A stretch of 64,000 bases of DNA from NCBI GenBank assembly GCA_964030475.1, contig CAXIPT010000047.1:77738-141737 (forward strand), read 5' to 3'. Numbering within the stretch: the first letter of the stretch is position 1; each line of letters opens with the position of its first letter. The notes under the pieces were generated by a model that was not told the origin of the DNA, did no database searches, and saw only the letters and a program-made list of their open reading frames with translations. Positions 35,827 to 49,837 of the stretch are shown here, piece by piece. The translations under genes were made by a program, and so were the position numbers. This DNA comes from Tethya wilhelma. Its lineage: Eukaryota > Porifera > Demospongiae > Tethyida > Tethyidae.

Positions 35827-37080
35827 TTAAACTAAAAAAAAAACTTTTGTCAAAAAATGTTTCCATCCAAAAACACTTTTTAAAAACTTATTGGAAAAGT
35901 TACTGTTTCGAAAATCTTGAACTATTTCTTTGGTATTAACACAAACTTTGGTTAAAGCTAAAGTTGTTTAATATAATTTTTCTTTGGTTTAACAATGATA
36001 CCAACAAGTTGATCTTACTTATTGAAGGTTAATTACAAGTTTATCAAACACAAAAAAAACTTTTGTCAAAAAATATTCCACTTTTTAGCACAAAATATAA
36101 GGTTACTTTTTCAAAAATCTTCAACTATTTCTGTGGTATTAACATACTCTTTGGTTAAAGCTAAAGTTCTTTAATACAAATTTTTCTTTGGTTCAACAAT
36201 GATACCAACTAATTGAACTTAGTTATTGAAAGTGAATTTTGTATGTTGATTAAACTCCAAAAAAACACTTATGTCGAAAAATATTTCTTTCGATCTAAAA
36301 ACACTTTTAGCACAAAATAAACACTTTTTTGAAAAAGTTACAAAGTGGTATAAGCTACAAGTGGTATAAACACACACTTTAGTCAATGCTAAACTTCTTT
36401 AAATTAAATTTCTTCTAGTTCAACTGTGATAACAAGTTGAATTTACTTATTGAAGGTGAATTTAAAGGTTAGAGATGTTGATCAAAACTAAAAAAGAAAA
36501 TTTTGTCAAAAAATATTTCGTTTGATCTAAAGCACTTTTTAAAACAAAATAAACACTTTCTGAAAAAATTTCCTTTTTAAAAAATCTTGAAGTACACTTT
36601 GGTCAAAGCTATAATTCTTTAAAATAAATTTTCCTTAGGTTCAACAATGATACCAACGAGTTGAACTTAGTTATTGAAGGTGAGTTTTGGGTTTAGAGAT
36701 GTTGATCAAACTCAAAAAAACACTTATTGAAAAATGTTTCTTTCGATATAAAAACACTTTTTAGCACAAAAAAAACACGTTTTGAAAAAAATTACCTTTT
36801 GAAAATGATGAAGTTTTTTTTGGTCTAAACACACACTTTGGTCAAAGCTAAAGTTCTTTAGTATAAATTTTCCTTCAGTTCAACAATGATACAAACGAGT
36901 GTAACTTAGTAACTGATGGTGAATTTTGTGTTTAGAGATGTTGATCAATCTCAAAAAAATGCTTTTGTCGAAAAATGTTTCTTTTGATCTAAAAACACTT
37001 TTTAGAACAAACAAACCCTTTTTGAAAAACTTACTGTTCCGAAAATCTTGAACTATTTGGTATTAACACATACTTCGGTT

Positions 37081-37395
37081 AAAGCTAACCGATCACCCGC
37101 GCACTACACAAAATTGTGTAATATATTTTTAGCGTCAAAAGGCTGACTACGCAAAATTGCAGACAGCTGCAAGGAACGACTTTTCTGCACATGTTTTTCT
37201 ACTGGTGTACCTGGAGAAGTTCATAAGCTCACGGTTCATCTTTGGAGAGTGTTGGGTAAGCGTTATATACGTAAAATAATAATATTATAGGTTATTATAG
37301 AAAATTTTTAGAAAAATATCAACAAAAATTTATAATACATTGACAATTTATTAGTATCAATCAATGAATACAAAAATTGTAAAATAATAGCTACA
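37081..37395. other. Short TTAA-MITE remnant and spacer
   Basis: 37088-37150 contains ccgatcacccgcgcac and gcgtcaaaaggc, words of the TTAA family. The rest to 37395 is AT-rich, with nothing recognised. Confidence 0.45.
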
Positions 37396-37679
37396 ATGCC
37401 CAAGAGACCATCTGAGCTAACATTAGAAGCTTGTAAGGCTGTTCTTGATGATGATGACAATGGGAGTGATAATGAGGATGCTTTTGAGAACTTTGAGTAT
37501 CAAGTGCCAATGGCTGATGGCATGAATTTGAGAAAGGTATCAAGACAGACCAGTTCAGTATAACAATACAAAAGGATACAGTAATCCTTCAGAATAGTTT
37601 CTTGTACCAGTAGCTGCATAAAATACAAAACTGCACAGCATTATTATTTTACTTATGTACAGAAGAGAATTATAACACA

Positions 37680-38135
37680 CATACACACACACACACAGTA
37701 CTTATGACAATCCTGGAGAAATACAGAAATGTATCTTAGTAGGCACACCTACAGCTCTCAGCCTAACTTCACCAGAACTTCCAACAATCCTGTGGTATAT
37801 GCAGGAATGGATCTCACCAGGTTAGTGAATTTAGCTTGTGAGAGACATAAAAACACATAATGAGTCAGTCACACAGTGACACACACACACACACTGCAAC
37901 TCTACAACTCTCAGAGTTCTCCTCACTCATCAGATATATGAATACGTCAGGGTTAGTACGAAAAAAATATAATGCAAAAAGTAATCACACACACACACAT
38001 ACACAGTTATTGCCTCAACAATTCTCAGAGTTGTCCTCACTCCTCTGGAGATGTAAAGGATATGAAAGAGTTGGTACAAAAGAATTATGCCAAAAATTGA
38101 TACCAATACACACGCACACACACACACACACACAG
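37680..38135 (+). repeat. Three diverged exon-like modules separated by (CA)n tracts
   Basis: Four (CA)n tracts (near 37682, 37880, 37986 and 38107) each precede a segment. Three of these share the words ctacaactctcagagttctcctcact, in short pieces, and encode related L-S-E-L-S-S-L-type peptides. Some segments are followed by GTTAGT- or GTTGGT-like donors. They lie between the N-terminal exon and the body of the piggyBac-like gene and may be a tandemly expanded exon. Exon status is inference. Confidence 0.55.
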
Positions 38136-38477
38136 TGGAAATACTGGAGACCCTGAATGGACCACTACTTTTCGCGACTTTGAACGACACCGCTTTAGAT
38201 CTGAAGTTGGTCCAAAAGTGTCTCTATCAGAAATCTTCAAAATATTCTTCACACCGGGCTACATGGAAATGATGGGTGACGAGGCATACTTGCGTTGGCC
38301 ACCCATAACTGAGAAGGAGTTAAAGGCATACTTGTATCCTGATGGGTATAGTTCAATTGCCAGAGATTGAAGATTACTGGAGTAAGGATGAGCTCCTTCA
38401 TTATCCACCAATTGCTTCTAGGATCACACACGCAAGAGATTTCGAGATATCCGCAAATACCTTTATTTTGCTTTTAA

Positions 38478-39004
38478 CTGATTATACACCAAGTACGCAT
38501 TATTGCGTCAAACATGTTGGCCGTCATAGCGACTTGTTGCAAGCAAAGCAATTAGCCGTGGCGCTACTCGTCGCTGAGCGACTCACGGTCACGATCTTCG
38601 CGATCACAATGGTGGAGTTTAAAGCAACGTTTTTTCTACAACCCTTAAGAAGATAAACTTGAAACTTGCTACGTAGGTGCAGGGATAGTTAGGCTATATA
38701 GCCATAGCATCGCTTTTGTATGCGTTGTTGGCTAGCTGGAAAAAAAGCTTTAGACGCGCGGCTATGTCCTAGCGTATTAGACCCTCCTGTACATTAGGCT
38801 TTTTTTTCCGGCAAAAGCTTCACTAAGCTACAAGACTTGGAGTATAGTTAGCTTGATTGTTGCTTAGTTTTATCATTTAAAAAGCTTTGCTTGATCTTTA
38901 CTTGTAGAAGAAAAATAAAAAGAAGGCGTAGCTACTAAAAATTTAAAATTTTAATTCCGCGCTATGACGTCATTCACTTAAAAAAGAATTTAGCGTATAA
39001 TCGG
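38478..39004. mobile_element. 527-bp TTAA-family MITE inside the piggyBac-like gene
   Basis: TTAA at 38474-38477 and a mutated ATAA at 39005-39008. The ends are CTGATTATAC and, reversed, CCGATTATACGC. Coding sequence for the transposase stops and resumes at these points. Confidence 0.85.
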
Positions 39005-39510
39005 ATAACTTGACTAAACCTCCTATAGGCACTGAAAGACGTGATCGGTTAGCCAAGATAAGACCATTGGTAACAATGATCAATGACCGATGTCAGGAAG
39101 CATATCGCCCACACAAAGAAGTTGCAGTGGATGAAGCCATGATCAAGTTTCAGGGAAGTTCTAGCCTAAAACAATACCTTCCTAAAAAAACTGACTAAGC
39201 GAGTGATCAAAGTGTGGGTGCTTGTAGACAGCAAAAATGGCTACTTTTCGAACTTTCAAGTTTATGCAGGAGAGAGAGAGGAAGGCCTTGGACCACGTGT
39301 GGTAAAAGATCTAACAAATCACTTGAATTTTTCACATCATCACGTGTACATAGATAATTACCTTAATTCCATACACCTGCTGGAAGACTTAGAAAAAAAG
39401 GGCTCGTATTGACTATCAAAATCAACCAGAAAGGCTATCCAGAATTGCAGAAAAAAGCAATAATTACCAATGCTAGTAGTAGAGACATAATATTGTATAT
39501 AGGGAATATT

Positions 39511-40154
39511 TAGCCTTGTCCCTAGGCTCCCCTTTGACCTTTCCACTCACGGAAAGGAGAAGGGGAGCCTGGTGTCCGAAATCACCTGAACGGTTGCCAA
39601 AGAGCAAATATATGGGCGTGGCTATTAGATAAATGACATCAAACTCTTGGTTCTGTCCACAGAGCAATATTCGCGATTGCTGAGCACTAAAAGCAGCTTC
39701 AAAACTTACAAAGAAGGGTATTCGCTAGTATTTTATCATCTATTAGCAGTTAACTTACTGATGCTCTAGACTACCAAAATCTGATAAAAACACGAGCTGA
39801 CCAACTCGCACGAATGATTCAAGTTGCCAGGATGTCAGCAGGGCTAATTCTGTCCATGCGGTTACTGTTTGGCAAAGTTTACTCTATAGACAGCCTAAAA
39901 ATAATACTATTTCTATCTGCTTACTGTTATTATCTGACAAAAAACACAAAATCTACTGTGCACTTCATTTTGCCATACTAGCCTCACGTGACAAGAATTG
40001 TTATAACATGGGCAGAGTCATTGATTGCTCTACATTATGCCCACGTGCAATTTTCACCATTCTCTCCTGTTCTATCCCCAGGTGATCTCGGATACCAGGC
40101 TCCCCTTCTCCTTCCGTGAGTGAAAGGTCAAAGGGGAGCCTGGGGACAAGGCTA
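39511..40154. mobile_element. 644-bp MITE with ~75-bp TIRs and a 9-bp target duplication
   Basis: Starts TAGCCTTGTCCCTAGGCTCC and ends in its inverse. GGGAATATT flanks it on both sides (39502-39510 and 40155-40163). Pairing of the arms continues to atcacctg. A 9-bp duplication suggests Mutator-type mobilisation. Confidence 0.92.
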
Positions 40155-40306
40155 GGGAATATTAGAGCTAATAGTTAGCAAATATATAAAATTTTCAGAT
40201 TATCGTAAATACAATATAATATTATACTAAAAAATTTCTAACAGGTTGTTACATTCAAAAGTTTGTTTGAATTTTTTGTCAACTTTTTCAATCTACGACT
40301 GGATTA

Positions 40307-40869
40307 CCGTATTCGTTCTAATATAGGCGCCACTAAAAACTAATTTCAGTGTCAAAAGCTGCCACTAATTGGAACCAAAAAATTAACTAAGTTGGTAAAG
40401 GATACCTAAATTAGGACGTTGCCTCTGAATTAGAACCGTTTTCGATCTTTGTGAGCTCAATGAGTAGCTGACAAATCTCAGTATAAAAGACAAACTTCTT
40501 GCTTTCAGTACTATTACAAATCAGAATTTCAACCAGAACTAGCACAGCTTTGGTCACTCACTCGAGTAACGTGACTCTATCAAGACTCGGAACTTCAGTG
40601 GCAGTTTTACCATTAACCGAGTAGAATTCACTTATCAACGGTGCAAAAAACTGGTAAGTATACTCTTCTCTGCTAAAAAGCAGTAAAATAGCTGCCGCTA
40701 GTCGCCCACTGTGACAAAAACTACTGCCTCTAACACTATTGCGGCCATGTGTCAATATCGGTTCCAATTTAATTAGGTGCCACCTGAAAATAATTTGCTT
40801 CCAAAATGGCACCTCTAATTGGAACCGTAATAATTGTGGTCGGGGCTAAACGGCGCCTATATTATACGG
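40307..40869. mobile_element. 563-bp MITE with TA target duplication
   Basis: The left end CCGTATTCGTTCTAATATAG and the reversed right end CCGTATAATATAGGCGCC pair with a 7-base offset. TA flanks both sides. The interior repeats ctaattggaacc-type words in both orientations. Confidence 0.82.
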
Positions 40870-41510
40870 TACATGATAATCTTTGACAAACATTCATTAT
40901 TGTGTACACGTACAGAGGTGATTACCTCACTCTCCAAAGAGGACATGTGACATCCAACATCTGGCAAGACCGAAATTTCAAAACCTGCGAGGGTTATATC
41001 AACAAATGCCGACCCAACAACAGAGAGTATAGTATTGAGAAGGCAAAATGATGGCTCACGGATTCCCGTACCATGCCCATTATCTGTACAATGAAAATAT
41101 GGCCGGGGTTGACCAAGTAGACCAAGTACTACAGATGCCATACCAAATTCCGAAAATTCTACATGTACATCTTCAGCTTTTTGTTAGATGTAGCAATAAC
41201 AAGCAGCTATATATACATTCTGCACAAGAATCACTTACCATCACCATTTTGGACGAGTGTTAAGAGTTTCCGGATGCAACTCGCACGGGAATTGATTGGT
41301 AATTACTCAAGTCATCGCATAGTGGGTAGTCAAACAGCACCTATACCATTTCAACACTTTCCTGCATACCTGCATCAAGACACATCTGCCACTACTGCTA
41401 ATATTACAAGAATAAGAAACGAAGTGATACCATGTGGTACTGTATTGAGTACCAAAAATGGTTGTGCTACACTGGTAAACAACAATCCGATTGCTATTTG
41501 AAATGGCACA

Positions 41511-41836
41511 AAAGAACTCCCAACACAGAGCATTGACATTTCCCCACTTTAACTACTGTACATGTGAACACTTACAGTATACACTTAACATTTGTAGATA
41601 TAAAACTTACCCATTCATTCTTCATGGTTGTACGTAGCAGTGTGAGCTCCCAACCACAAGTGATTCTCACCTTCCTATATTAAAAAATGAAGCCATGTAT
41701 TATCTTATCTGCTGTCTATTTTTGTCACTTGTATTTTCTTACCTGTTGTCTTCCATTGTGTGTGTTGGAGCTGTTGTTCCCCATGTGATTGTGTATGTGT
41801 GTGTGTGTGTGTGTGTGAGTGTATGTGAGTCTGAGT

Positions 41837-41876
<40 letters not shown>

Positions 41877-42158
41877 GTGTGTATGTGAGTGAGAGAGAGA
41901 GAGAGAGAGAGAGAGATTTATTGGGTTAAAATGAAAAATAAGAAATGAAAATTAAGGGAAGGACTCATCAACTGTCTTTATGAGCCTCTGCTAGGGCAGA
42001 AAACATTTCTTTATCCCTGCACATTTATTGGATTGCAACTAAGTATAACAAAACATACAGTAATACAACATTATTATATTAAAAGTTTTCAAAGTATCTG
42101 CAGTATATAGTTCCGGTCATCAGGGAAGTACCAAAACCAATGAAGGCACCAAGGTGCA
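41511..42158. repeat. Spacer with long GT/GA microsatellite
   Basis: 41789-41888 is mostly (GT)n with breaks and turns directly into (GA)n at about 41889-41916. The downstream part (41917-42060), starting tttattgggttaaaatg, may be the antisense 3' end of a retroelement. No coding frame supports that. Confidence 0.6.
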
Positions 42159-42873
42159 TAACCCTTGGTGCATGATTATCAGATATGCATGTAAAATACT
42201 TGGTATGATTGTATGTGCTGTAAGAATTATACGTAATCAGTGGTATGATGTTAAATGTTATTCATTGCTGTGTTTATTTATTTGTACATTGATCATTCAT
42301 GAAATAATGCAATGAAAGTTTTAACAATATATTGAATTAATTCAAGTTGTTCCTTGATGTTGGCTATCTTCACAGCACTATTGTAGTTATTGCCACAACA
42401 TTCACTGGTACACACTATAGCATACCTGCCTGAGCTTGTTTTCATCCAGTGGAGTAGTGCCTTTTACACTTGCTTTCTCCCGAAATGTCAAGAAACAAAA
42501 GCTAGCCAGGCCATATACTCTGCTATAATTATATGCTATATAACTCGCTTAGGCTCACCCTTCATGCTCGCCCTCCCATATCCATGCTAAATGACTCGCT
42601 CAGGCTCGCCCCTCATGCTCGCCCTCCAAAATTTCAACTGTTGGCCTTATGGGTGTGGCCTCGAAGCTTAGTGCTCGAAGAGGCTGAAAAGCTTCATATC
42701 TCAAGAGCTACACACTTTTGTTGAATTCTTTGTTTAGATAATCTCGATTATTTTACCTTGGTATGCCGCTTTTGAAGACTGGAACTGTTGTTCTTGAGAT
42801 ATAGTTGGAACACACACACACACACGACAAAATGACTACCGTAACTCTAGGTGCACATGCGCACCAAGGGTTA
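42159..42873. mobile_element. Possible 715-bp element with TAACCCTTGGTGC inverted ends
   Basis: TAACCCTTGGTGCATG near 42159 faces CATGCGCACCAAGGGTTA ending at 42873. Inside are two ~55-bp direct copies of a phrase containing ctcatgctcgccctcc (about 42540-42625) and a (CA)n run. No target duplication was identified. Confidence 0.5.
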
Positions 42874-43469
42874 ATAATCGTTTTACCACTAGTTTCGGTC
42901 CCTTTGAACTTCCAACCAGTGGTAACCTATGGATATGGGCAGCACCACTCCCCTAGGCAGGAGTCCGGATGATCCAGGCATGATAAAACTTTCTCTTGTG
43001 TCAAAAATAGCTAGCTTGTAGTACTTTACGTGACAACTATTAATTAAATACCTGTTGTGTTGTAAATATTCCCAGTATTAGCTCAATTACAATAGTACAA
43101 TACTTTGTTCTGTGCAGCTTTTGCTTTTGAAAATGACTGACAAGATCACAGAAACATCGTTATATTCCCAGGATAACTGTACGCATAGATTATGGGAATG
43201 GGAGCACTCTTTTGTTTCTATTGAGGCACACTGTTAGCAGTCTGCCCATGTCTATGATCCCTTCAGAGTTTAACCAAAACTACCTCCCCTTGGGTCGGAC
43301 ACTTTAGCATTATTTTACCACAGAGTGAGATTGCAGATCTAGCTCTGCCGATATCCAACCACACATCTGACAACAGCCCCCATACACATATGTCCAATAC
43401 CCTCATGCACAAAACAAGTTTTTAACAACCACAGGTATGTGTTCACGAGATAGAGAGAGAGAGACAAAA
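42874..43469. other. Spacer, no gene seen
   Basis: AT-rich sequence with a GA-rich patch near 43450-43464. No frame, splice chain or repeat was recognised. Confidence 0.5.
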
Positions 43470-44403
43470 CAATTATAACAAGTGGCAAACAATTCACAAA
43501 AAAAAAAGAGTGTAGGAATGGGCAGTGCTCACAAAAGTAATTCCCAGTACGGTAGTACTGGTACACAGGAATGGCACGGATGGCCCATTAGCGCAATACA
43601 AATATTCACACGAATAACTCTGCAAAAACTGAGCGCTTAGCACTAAAAGGCTTCTAAAGCTACAATTAGCTCTTTCTCTTTCTAATGAGCCCAAAAACAT
43701 GGCCTAAAACCATCGCTAAAGTAACAAACACAAACATGCCAGACCTCCAATTTTCTCCATCTTCTTATTCTTCTTCTTTTTCTATCTTGGCTCAACTTTT
43801 CTCAGAGACTATTCACTTTAGAAGCTGATTCTTGAACGAACGAACTTGTTTTCTTCCGGTACAGTAGCTTTTGCCATCGGTTTTTAGCGCCTCTCATTGA
43901 GTAGCTGGATACAAGGCGAAAAGCGCCTCCTCCATATGGCCGCCATTAATTTCTACATAATGCATAATTCATTAGCTTCTAGAAAATTTGAATTGATGAC
44001 CCTTTCCACACACAAAAGTGTGTGTTATTTAGAATTAAATGCACTGAAGTTGCCTGGAACTATTTTGTGATACCTGATTGCTCTTCTTAAGAGATGAATC
44101 AGGACTTTGATTATCATAACATATAGAAAGATAAGTAAATCTTATGATACAGCTCCTGCCTCCAAATGACTGAGATGTGTGTTTCACTTCAGTATCAAGC
44201 AGGCTACACAACAAGTTGTGACTTCAAGTACCAGCTCAGCAGCCCTCCGCTGGCTCAGTGAGTCTGGCTTGCCAGACTACTAGCTCAGTAGCTAGCCAAC
44301 TCAAATGTAATTTGTAGAAATATGGAAAAATGAGAACAAACAAGTGAAAAAAAACATTATAAATGTAATGAGACACAGGAATGGCTAAATCGTAAAAAGA
44401 ACA
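43470..44403. mobile_element. Fold-back family arm and tail
   Basis: 43470-43535 is the inverse of 51995-52060. 43536-44035 is a plus arm (AATTCCCAGTACGG). 44134-44403 is a tail segment that appears identical to 51320-51589. Confidence 0.8.
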
Positions 44404-46353
<1,950 letters not shown>

Positions 46354-47693
46354 CAGTGGGGAATCTGGATTCACTGTATGCATATTAAAGAGTATAAAAA
46401 TTATTAAGTTGGGAGACACGATAAGTTATAGTAGCCACGGCCTTTTGTGCAGCGGATTTAACTGGTTTGCAAGATACAATGCAGGCTGCAACTGTTAACA
46501 AACTTACCAAGCAAGAGTAAAATAAAAATGTACTTTCATAGGATGGAAAATGACAAATTGTATGGCTTAACTCATTTCTCTTTTAATGCCAAAAAATGTG
46601 TCCCTTCCAAAATTAGTAGCTGTAGAAGTCTTTATTTTCAATTTTTCGAAAATCACCCTTCGCATTATACTTTGAAAAATTTTGCCAAAAAGACAAGAAT
46701 TTATATCTGTCTGCTTACAAGATTAGGTTATTAATTCCGGTTTGGGTTTTGGCTGGATATAAGTAATAGATTTATTATTGTGGGTGTGGTGTGACCTTTC
46801 AAAGTATGTCAATGTTTGTCTCTCTCCCTGCCTCCCTCCCTGTGTTCTGTGTGCTTGTTTGAGAGGTGAAAAAAGAAGTCCACTGAATTTAGTGAGTGAG
46901 TCTACAAATTTCATTGATTAATGATTTATAACTTAACTGAAAACAAAGTGTGTATTATTAGTCTAACTGTGGTACTTTGTGTATGTTGTACAGTTTGAAT
47001 GCAGTAGGAAGAGTAGTGTACTTGAACTTGGTCATTGCTGCATTGCCAACTGGGATTGTTTATACGGGAAAAGGTTACAGGTATGTAAATTATACCTAAT
47101 GCACATGTGCTGTGGCTAATGTAATAGTGTAGGTATCATTGGTGGTTGTGTGCCTTCAAAGAGGTGTTTAGGGTGTATGGTAGTTTTTCGGCTGTAGATT
47201 GTGTCTGTCTGTTGAGGAATGATTCCAATAATGCAGTGAGGTAGAGAAGGTAAAGTGAAGAAGGATTACATTTAAGAGGAGGGGGGCATTTCCTATATTT
47301 AAGTTTGAGTTAATTCATACAATTTGAATATTTTCTATTGTATGAAAGTACATTTTTACTTCACACAAGTTATGATGTACACACTTTTGAAAGAATTACT
47401 CAACAGGTATTCCACCTCTATTTCGTCCCATAATGTACAATGTCATTAGGTGACTGGTATGTGTTGTGGTAGCACCAGACTTGAAAGCCTCAAAAAATGA
47501 TCGATCCACCAGAAGTGATCTCAGGTGGTACATGTAAAACTTACAAATTTTCTACAGGGACCCTTCTAGATGGTGATGTTCAACAGTGTATGCCCCTCCC
47601 CTCCCCAAAAGTTTATAAGCATTGTTTTCCCACCACTTCCCATTCCAAATTTGCCTAAATGAAACACTGCTGAAGTTTTACTCAGCCTGTTTG
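46354..47693. repeat. Segmental duplication, copy 1
   Basis: Matches 53686-55155 from cagtggggaatctgg to ctcagcctgttt, with substitutions, small indels and about 100 bp less near 46430. It includes about 30 bp of the first exon of the minus-strand gene at 53616-53715. Confidence 0.92.
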
Positions 47694-47702
47694 TTAGGTG
47701 GG

Positions 47703-49155
47703 TACCGTCTTTATTCTAATATTACGCATGATCTAATTTAACGCAAGAGATTCAATTTCCAGGAATTTCCCACTGCATCTAATTTAGCGCATGCTCAGTC
47801 TAATTATTTTCTGCTGAATCCAATCTAACGCAATACTTGTTACTAAGAAAACAATTTTTAAAAGAAAGACAAGAGTACATATGTGTTACATTCAGAATCA
47901 CTCATTTAGTTCATGATCAGAGTCTGACACACCTTCAGATTCTGATTCAAATGTATCATCTGAATCTTCTGCTTCTTCTGCACCACCAAACTTGGATTTC
48001 TAATCAGTTGGTCTTCTGATCCATCTGTAGCTGTGGATATCCCAGTTACTTTGAAAGATCCAGCAACCATTGGAGACTGAACTTCTAGGTAGGCTTGTGC
48101 AATCTGTAGCCAGTTCAAAACTTCTTGTTTAGATGCTGTCTTCAACCTACTTGTTGGATCTTCTGCCACAGATAACTGAGAGCGACAGAATTTGGAGAAT
48201 TCAGAGCAGAAAATTGACCTGAATGGTCGGTTCAGAGTCACATCTAACGGTTGAAGTGTAGATGTACATCCTCCTGGAATAACTGCTATGTCCGTATTGT
48301 TACGTGACAAGAGGTCTTGGATGTCATCTGTACAGTGTGCACTGAATGAATCCATGACCAGCAGAGCCTTCTTTCGAGAAGTGTGCTTCAACCAGATTTC
48401 TTGAACCCATGTCTTCATCAACTCTTCATCCCTCCATCCTTTTTTTTGCACAGTCACGAACCCGCCCTTGGGAACTGTTAAATTCTTGAGTTTTCGTATT
48501 CCTTTGAAGATAACGAACGGGGGAAGCATAGATCCATCAGCAGCTGCTGCAAGAACTACAGTCAAATGTCTCTTCTCTGCTCCTGTTGTACGGATAGACA
48601 CTGTTTTGGTACCTTTCTTTGCTAGAGTGGTGTTGGATGCCATGTCAAAATACATTGGTGTCTCATCCATGTTTCCGATGAGAGAAAGAGGATACTTATT
48701 CTTTTCGACAGCTTGTTTAACTGCTATGTAAAAACTGGTCACTTTCTGCTCCAATGCTGCTGGGAGTTTTTGAGCTACAGTACTCTGATGACAAGCTCAT
48801 TCCGTCGCATGAACTTCTGAGCCCAGCCCCTTGATGCCAGAAAGCCATTACACGCAGGGGAAATTATTTCTGCTGCTTTATCCATGAGAGACTGAACAGA
48901 CACTGGTAGATGAAGATCTCGCTGTTCTAATACCCATTGGACAAGCTCCAACTCTTTCTCCATGGAATACGTTATCTTTCTGCCACTTCCGGGGGCCCTG
49001 AAAACTGTTCCTTTCACTTTTGATAAGTCAATCTTCATCCAAGGTCCAATCGTACCAGTGCTCAATCCATAAAACTTGCTGGCCTCACTACTAGAAGCAA
49101 ACATGTGAAATTGTGATGAAATATCAGTGAATTGACACCCAAACCAATGAAACAT
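47703..49155 (-). pseudogene. pogo/jerky-like (DDE_1) transposase, one frameshift
   Basis: 49155-48775 encodes a psq-type helix-turn-helix (ASKFYGLSTGTIGPWMK) and a CENP-B-like DNA-binding domain (RKITYSMEKELELVQWVLEQ, ASRGWAQKFMRRN). 48754-47906 encodes the DDE domain with NMDETPMYF, LLVMDSFSAH and TLQPLDVTLN, the three aspartates expected of pogo/Tigger enzymes. A frameshift near 48775-48785 separates the domains. A likely terminal repeat, TACCGTCTTTATTCTAATAT, starts at 47703 downstream of the gene, with TA as the expected target. The other terminus was not found. Upstream of 49155 the N-terminal Met codon is followed by 7-8 unconvincing residues, so the true start is uncertain. Confidence 0.9.
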
Positions 49156-49837
49156 TCATGAAATGTCGCGTCATGGTAGTTTCACTGGTTGCATTTACAC
49201 ATTTAAAATTCCATGAATTCTGTTATGCAATGAAATATCAATGAAATTTATGACATATACCATGAAATTAAAAATTTCATTAAATTTTCACACAAGCTTA
49301 ATTTGTTATAAAATTGCATAAAATATACAATGTCTGTAAATTTAAAAAAATGCAGTATTATAATATTACTACGCATGTGCATCATGCGTATGCACCTTGG
49401 CTTCTCATATAATTAGCTTTATGTATACAATAATTATTATATGTACGAGCGCTCATGCAGCTAAATTTTCGTGCATTGTGCTGTAACTATAAATAGCTTC
49501 TTTTGTTGTTTTTAAATGAATATATTATATCGTTTTTGCAAATATCAACAAGTTATATTAATATTGTTAGAAATCATTAAAAATAACCCCCACACTTAGT
49601 CTAGTGTATAGTACATTATTATGGTGATCAAGCAAGACGATCTGAAAAAAACAGCACACAAACCGTTATTTCTGAATCAGCAACATGCGTGAGAAATTAG
49701 TTTCCCTCATATATAAACGACCTATATACGGAGGCCCGTTTGGTATACATAACAATTATAATAGAACACAATAATAATTTTTTCATCTTGACAACTCATC
49801 TATACATAAACACAGTATTACAGTATACATATTATGA
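49156..49837. other. Spacer, no gene seen
   Basis: 49160-49300 is rich in the word atgaaat in both orientations. The remainder is AT-rich without recognised features. Confidence 0.5.

Larger units (their letters stand above)
34770..37080. repeat. AT-rich satellite B, ~200-233 bp units
   Basis: The marker gatgttgatcaaact or variants occurs at about 34772, 35830, 36045, 36244, 36476, 36704 and 36937. Shared words include tttctttcgatctaaaaaca, caacaatgataccaacgag and ttgaacttagttattgaagg. The first unit is separated from the rest by the TTAA MITE at 34990-35826. Satellite B differs from satellite A in sequence, but both share AT bias and caaaa(g/t)aaacact(t) words, so a common origin is possible. 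Confidence 0.88.
37396..41510 (+). pseudogene. piggyBac-like (PGBD-type) transposase gene, split by three MITEs
   Basis: A possible N-terminal exon (37396-37539) starts MPKRPSELTLEACKAVLDDD and is acidic. The transposase proper follows: FERHRFRSEVGPK...SEIFKIFF (38160-38450), VAVDEAMIKFQGSS with the first catalytic aspartate (about 39120-39165), VIKVWVLVDSKNGY and HVYIDNYLNS with the second (39200-39400), and then NENMAGVDQVDQ (about 41090-41130), which holds the third. FLLDVAITSSYI and LARELIG (to 41320) match the conserved C-terminal block. These are the DDD positions of the piggyBac family. Breaks include a stop after 39198, a frame change near 38345, a stop at about 39410 and several changes at 41050-41200. 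The three insertions are listed separately. Whether it was an active transposon or a domesticated gene is open; flanking piggyBac TIRs were not found. Confidence 0.88.

Noticed and set aside
41917..42060. Antisense 3' end of a LINE or SINE next to the (GA)n run
   Set aside because: Suggestive layout only. No coding sequence, tail or second copy in the window supports it.
46528..46734. Small plus-strand protein conserved in both segmental duplicates (46528 and about 53947)
   Set aside because: The similarity is explained by the DNA duplication. Indels break the frame differently in each copy, so no coding constraint is visible.
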